Shown piece after piece: positions 62,311 through 64,000 of a DNA stretch of 64,000 nucleotides. Under the pieces are notes generated by a model. That model saw only the letters and a program-made list of their open reading frames with translations. It was not told the origin of the DNA and ran no database searches. This DNA comes from Mediterranea sp. An20 (GTDB lineage Bacteria; Bacteroidota; Bacteroidia; Bacteroidales; Bacteroidaceae). The first letter of the stretch is position 1. Each line of letters opens with the position of its first letter. The position numbers were made by a program, and so were the translations under genes. The stretch is from assembly GCF_002160055.1 (NCBI RefSeq), contig NZ_NFJV01000006.1, forward strand, positions 62,001 through 126,000, read 5' to 3'.

Positions 62311-63675
62311 TTAACGCGTAAGAGCCGTTATTACCTCTTCGGGAGTAAGTAAATGCTGTTCGCCGGTGTTCATGTCTTTCAATGTCACCTTGCCTTCGCT
62401 CAGTTCGTTGTCGCCCACCAAGGCCACATAGGGTACTTTTTTAGCATTGGCGTAGCTCATTTGTTTCTTCATCTTGCAGCAGTCGGGATAAAGCTCGGCG
62501 CGGATGCCTGCGGCACGAACTTTGGAGAGTACTTGCATGGAGAAGGCTGCTTCTTGTTCGCCGAAGTTGATGAAAAGCAGTTGTGTGCCCTTCACCGCTT
62601 CCTTGGGGTAAAGGTCGAGTTGGTTGAGCACATCGAAGATACGGTCGGCACCGAAAGAGATGCCTACCCCGCTCAGCCCCGGCATACCGAACACGCCTGT
62701 CAGGTTGTCATAGCGTCCGCCTCCTGTGATGCTGCCTATCTGCACGTCCAATGCCTTTACTTCGAAGATGGCACCGGTGTAATAGTTCAGTCCTCGGGCC
62801 AAAGTGAGGTCAAGCTCCACTTCGTTTTTCAGCCCCAGACTTTCAAGGGTATTGAGGATGAAAGCTGTTTCTTCTACGCCTTTCAGGCCTGTCTCGCTCG
62901 TGGCAAGTACTTGGCGGAGAGTGGCCAATTTATCAGTGTTGGTGCCGTTCAGCAGAATAATGGGTTGCAATTTGGCTATGGCTTCCTCGGAGATGCCTTT
63001 GTCGCGTAGTTCGGCGTTTACATTGTCCAGACCTATCTTGTCCAGTTTGTCGATAGCCACGGTGATGTCTACAATCTTGTCGGCCTCGCCAATGATTTCG
63101 GCCATACCGGTCAGTATCTTGCGGTTGTTTATCTTGATGCAGACACGGATGCCGAAACGGGAAAATACGGTGTCGACAATCTGCATCAGTTCGACTTCAT
63201 TCAGCAGGGAATCGCTGCCCACCACGTCGGCATCACACTGGTAGAACTCGCGATAACGGCCCTTCTGCGGACGGTCGGCACGCCACACGGGTTGTATCTG
63301 GTAGCGCTTGAAGGGGAAGGTCAGCTCGTCGCGGTGCATCACCACGTAGCGGGCAAAGGGCACAGTGAGGTCGTAGCGCAGACCTTTTTCGCAGAACTTG
63401 CAGGCTAATCGAGTTGCGTTGCGGCTCAGGAGTTCCTCGTCGGTGAGACCAGAAAAGTAGTCGCCGGAGTTCTGAATCTTGAAGAGAAGCTTGTCGCCCT
63501 CCTCGCCATACTTGCCCATCAGGGTAGAAAGCATCTCCATGGCTGGCGTCTCAATCTGCTGGAAACCATAGAGGTGATAGACACTGCGGATGGTGTCGAA
63601 TATGTAGTTGCGCTTCGCCATCTCTGTGGGCGAGAAGTCGCGCGTTCCTTTCGGAATACAGGGTTTTGCTGCCAT
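62311..63675 (-). CDS. hisS: Histidine-tRNA ligase
   Basis: Predicted 454 residues from the ATG at 63675 ([16 protein letters not shown]). Class II aminoacyl-tRNA synthetase: motif 1 region [13 protein letters not shown], motif 2 [19 protein letters not shown], histidine-A motif [10 protein letters not shown], motif 3 [12 protein letters not shown]. The C-terminal ~90 residues are the anticodon-binding domain ([20 protein letters not shown]). Cytoplasmic, essential. Confidence 0.96.
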   Translation of the reverse strand: MAAKPCIPKGTRDFSPTEMAKRNYIFDTIRSVYHLYGFQQIETPAMEMLSTLMGKYGEEGDKLLFKIQNSGDYFSGLTDEELLSRNATRLACKFCEKGLRYDLTVPFARYVVMHRDELTFPFKRYQIQPVWRADRPQKGRYREFYQCDADVVGSDSLLNEVELMQIVDTVFSRFGIRVCIKINNRKILTGMAEIIGEADKIVDITVAIDKLDKIGLDNVNAELRDKGISEEAIAKLQPIILLNGTNTDKLATLRQVLATSETGLKGVEETAFILNTLESLGLKNEVELDLTLARGLNYYTGAIFEVKALDVQIGSITGGGRYDNLTGVFGMPGLSGVGISFGADRIFDVLNQLDLYPKEAVKGTQLLFINFGEQEAAFSMQVLSKVRAAGIRAELYPDCCKMKKQMSYANAKKVPYVALVGDNELSEGKVTLKDMNTGEQHLLTPEEVITALTR

Positions 63676-63702
63676 AATCTTATTATATCTTATTTTTGCG
63701 GG

Positions 63703-63710
63703 CAAAGGTA
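63703..63710 (-). promoter_or_regulatory. -7 box candidate of hisS
   Basis: TACCTTTG on the minus strand, 27 bases before the hisS ATG. Confidence 0.5.
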
Positions 63711-63869
63711 CAGAATTTATTCGGGTTAAGGAAGAAGCAGTGAGATAAAGACTGCAAAGACTTGTGTGTGGCAGGCTGTTTTTGCAACTCTTCGTACCAC
63801 TCGCTCTTGGGTGTTCGGATTTATCATCACTCCTTGCTCAATGCTGCGGGAGGAAAAGGAGTCCGCGTT

Positions 63870-63909
63870 AAAAAAAAAGAGGGCATGCTTTTTTTGACTG
63901 CATGCCCTC
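63870..63909 (-). terminator. Strong intrinsic terminator before hisS
   Basis: On the minus strand GAGGGCATGC (63909-63900) pairs with GCATGCCCTC (63888-63879) over ten bases, followed by a run of nine T. It ends the gene that enters the window at 64000. Confidence 0.88.
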
Positions 63910-63962
63910 TCGATTTATGAGAAATGATGAAGAGAATCCGATATTCTACATGAGTTGGTTCT

Positions 63963-64000
63963 TTACTTCAGTTTGTTGTATTCCTCATCACTCACAGCTT
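63963..64000 (-). CDS. C-terminal end of a protein (rest outside window)
   Basis: The last 12 codons read A-V-S-D-E-E-Y-N-K-L-K-stop, followed 53 bases later by the terminator. An SDEEYNKLK-like end is common in helical domains such as SHOCT, but the fragment is too short to name. Confidence 0.5.
   Translation of the reverse strand, partial: AVSDEEYNKLK

Noticed and set aside
1..64000. tRNA, rRNA or insertion sequence genes
   Set aside because: Nothing resembling cloverleaf ends, rRNA cores or transposase motifs was noticed by eye on either strand.

Overview
The window is chromosomal DNA of a member of the Bacteroidales, most likely a Bacteroides or Phocaeicola species. Evidence seen here: -7 boxes of the form TAnnTTTG, a fused MurF-alanine racemase, an 11-subunit type Nuo cluster with fused NuoCD and no NuoEFG, an N-succinylornithine carbamoyltransferase, NVEALA peptides, 6-bladed beta-propeller lipoproteins and a TonB receptor with a carboxypeptidase-like N-terminal domain. 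No rRNA, tRNA, CRISPR array, prophage or insertion sequence was found.

Layout. 1-849: end of a DUF1848 gene and a broken ADP-ribosylglycohydrolase. 850-10132 (minus): a tripartite RND efflux operon with two different permeases. 10550-22014 (minus): the most unusual part, an accessory envelope locus. It has two NVEALA secreted peptides, five beta-propeller lipoproteins, a thioredoxin-like/DUF1573 lipoprotein, a transglutaminase-like lipoprotein and an O-antigen-ligase/TPR membrane protein, plus a decayed duplicate of one NVEALA-propeller module. Two 96.8 % identical 124-bp leaders carry a well-spaced promoter pointing the opposite way to the genes. 22015-23626: gene-free, full of 21-bp phased tandem repeats, one split by a ~185-bp palindromic element, plus a second inverted-repeat element. 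23627-27545 (minus): beta-helix lipoprotein and TonB receptor. 27746-37689 (minus): nuoABCDHIJKLMN. 37821-41063 (minus): trkA and dxs. 41503-49549 (plus): GSCFA protein, murF-alr, tatA, tatC, Dna2-like nuclease-helicase. 49753-52193 (minus): dinB and a MATE exporter. 52826-55372 (plus): succinylornithine carbamoyltransferase after a long structured leader, then nhaD. 55441-57830 (minus): Fur-family regulator and Zn/Cd-type P-type ATPase behind a 17-bp perfect palindrome. 58098-58979 (minus): conserved unknown. 59184-61076 (plus): phnX and phnW for 2-aminoethylphosphonate breakdown. 61209-63675 (minus): flavodoxin/ferredoxin protein, a 52-residue membrane protein, hisS. 63963-64000: last codons of another gene.

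How the genes fit together. The housekeeping blocks are coherent pathways (respiratory complex I, isoprenoid start, cell-wall precursor synthesis, Tat export, arginine synthesis, AEP catabolism). The NVEALA locus reads as one functional unit: secreted two-cysteine peptides, a periplasmic thiol/DUF1573 protein, a cysteine-protease-fold protein, surface or periplasmic propeller lipoproteins and a ligase-type membrane enzyme. I infer peptide maturation, display or glycan attachment, but no experiment known to me establishes this. Boundaries were read by eye; homology statements come from recognised motifs, not from searches.
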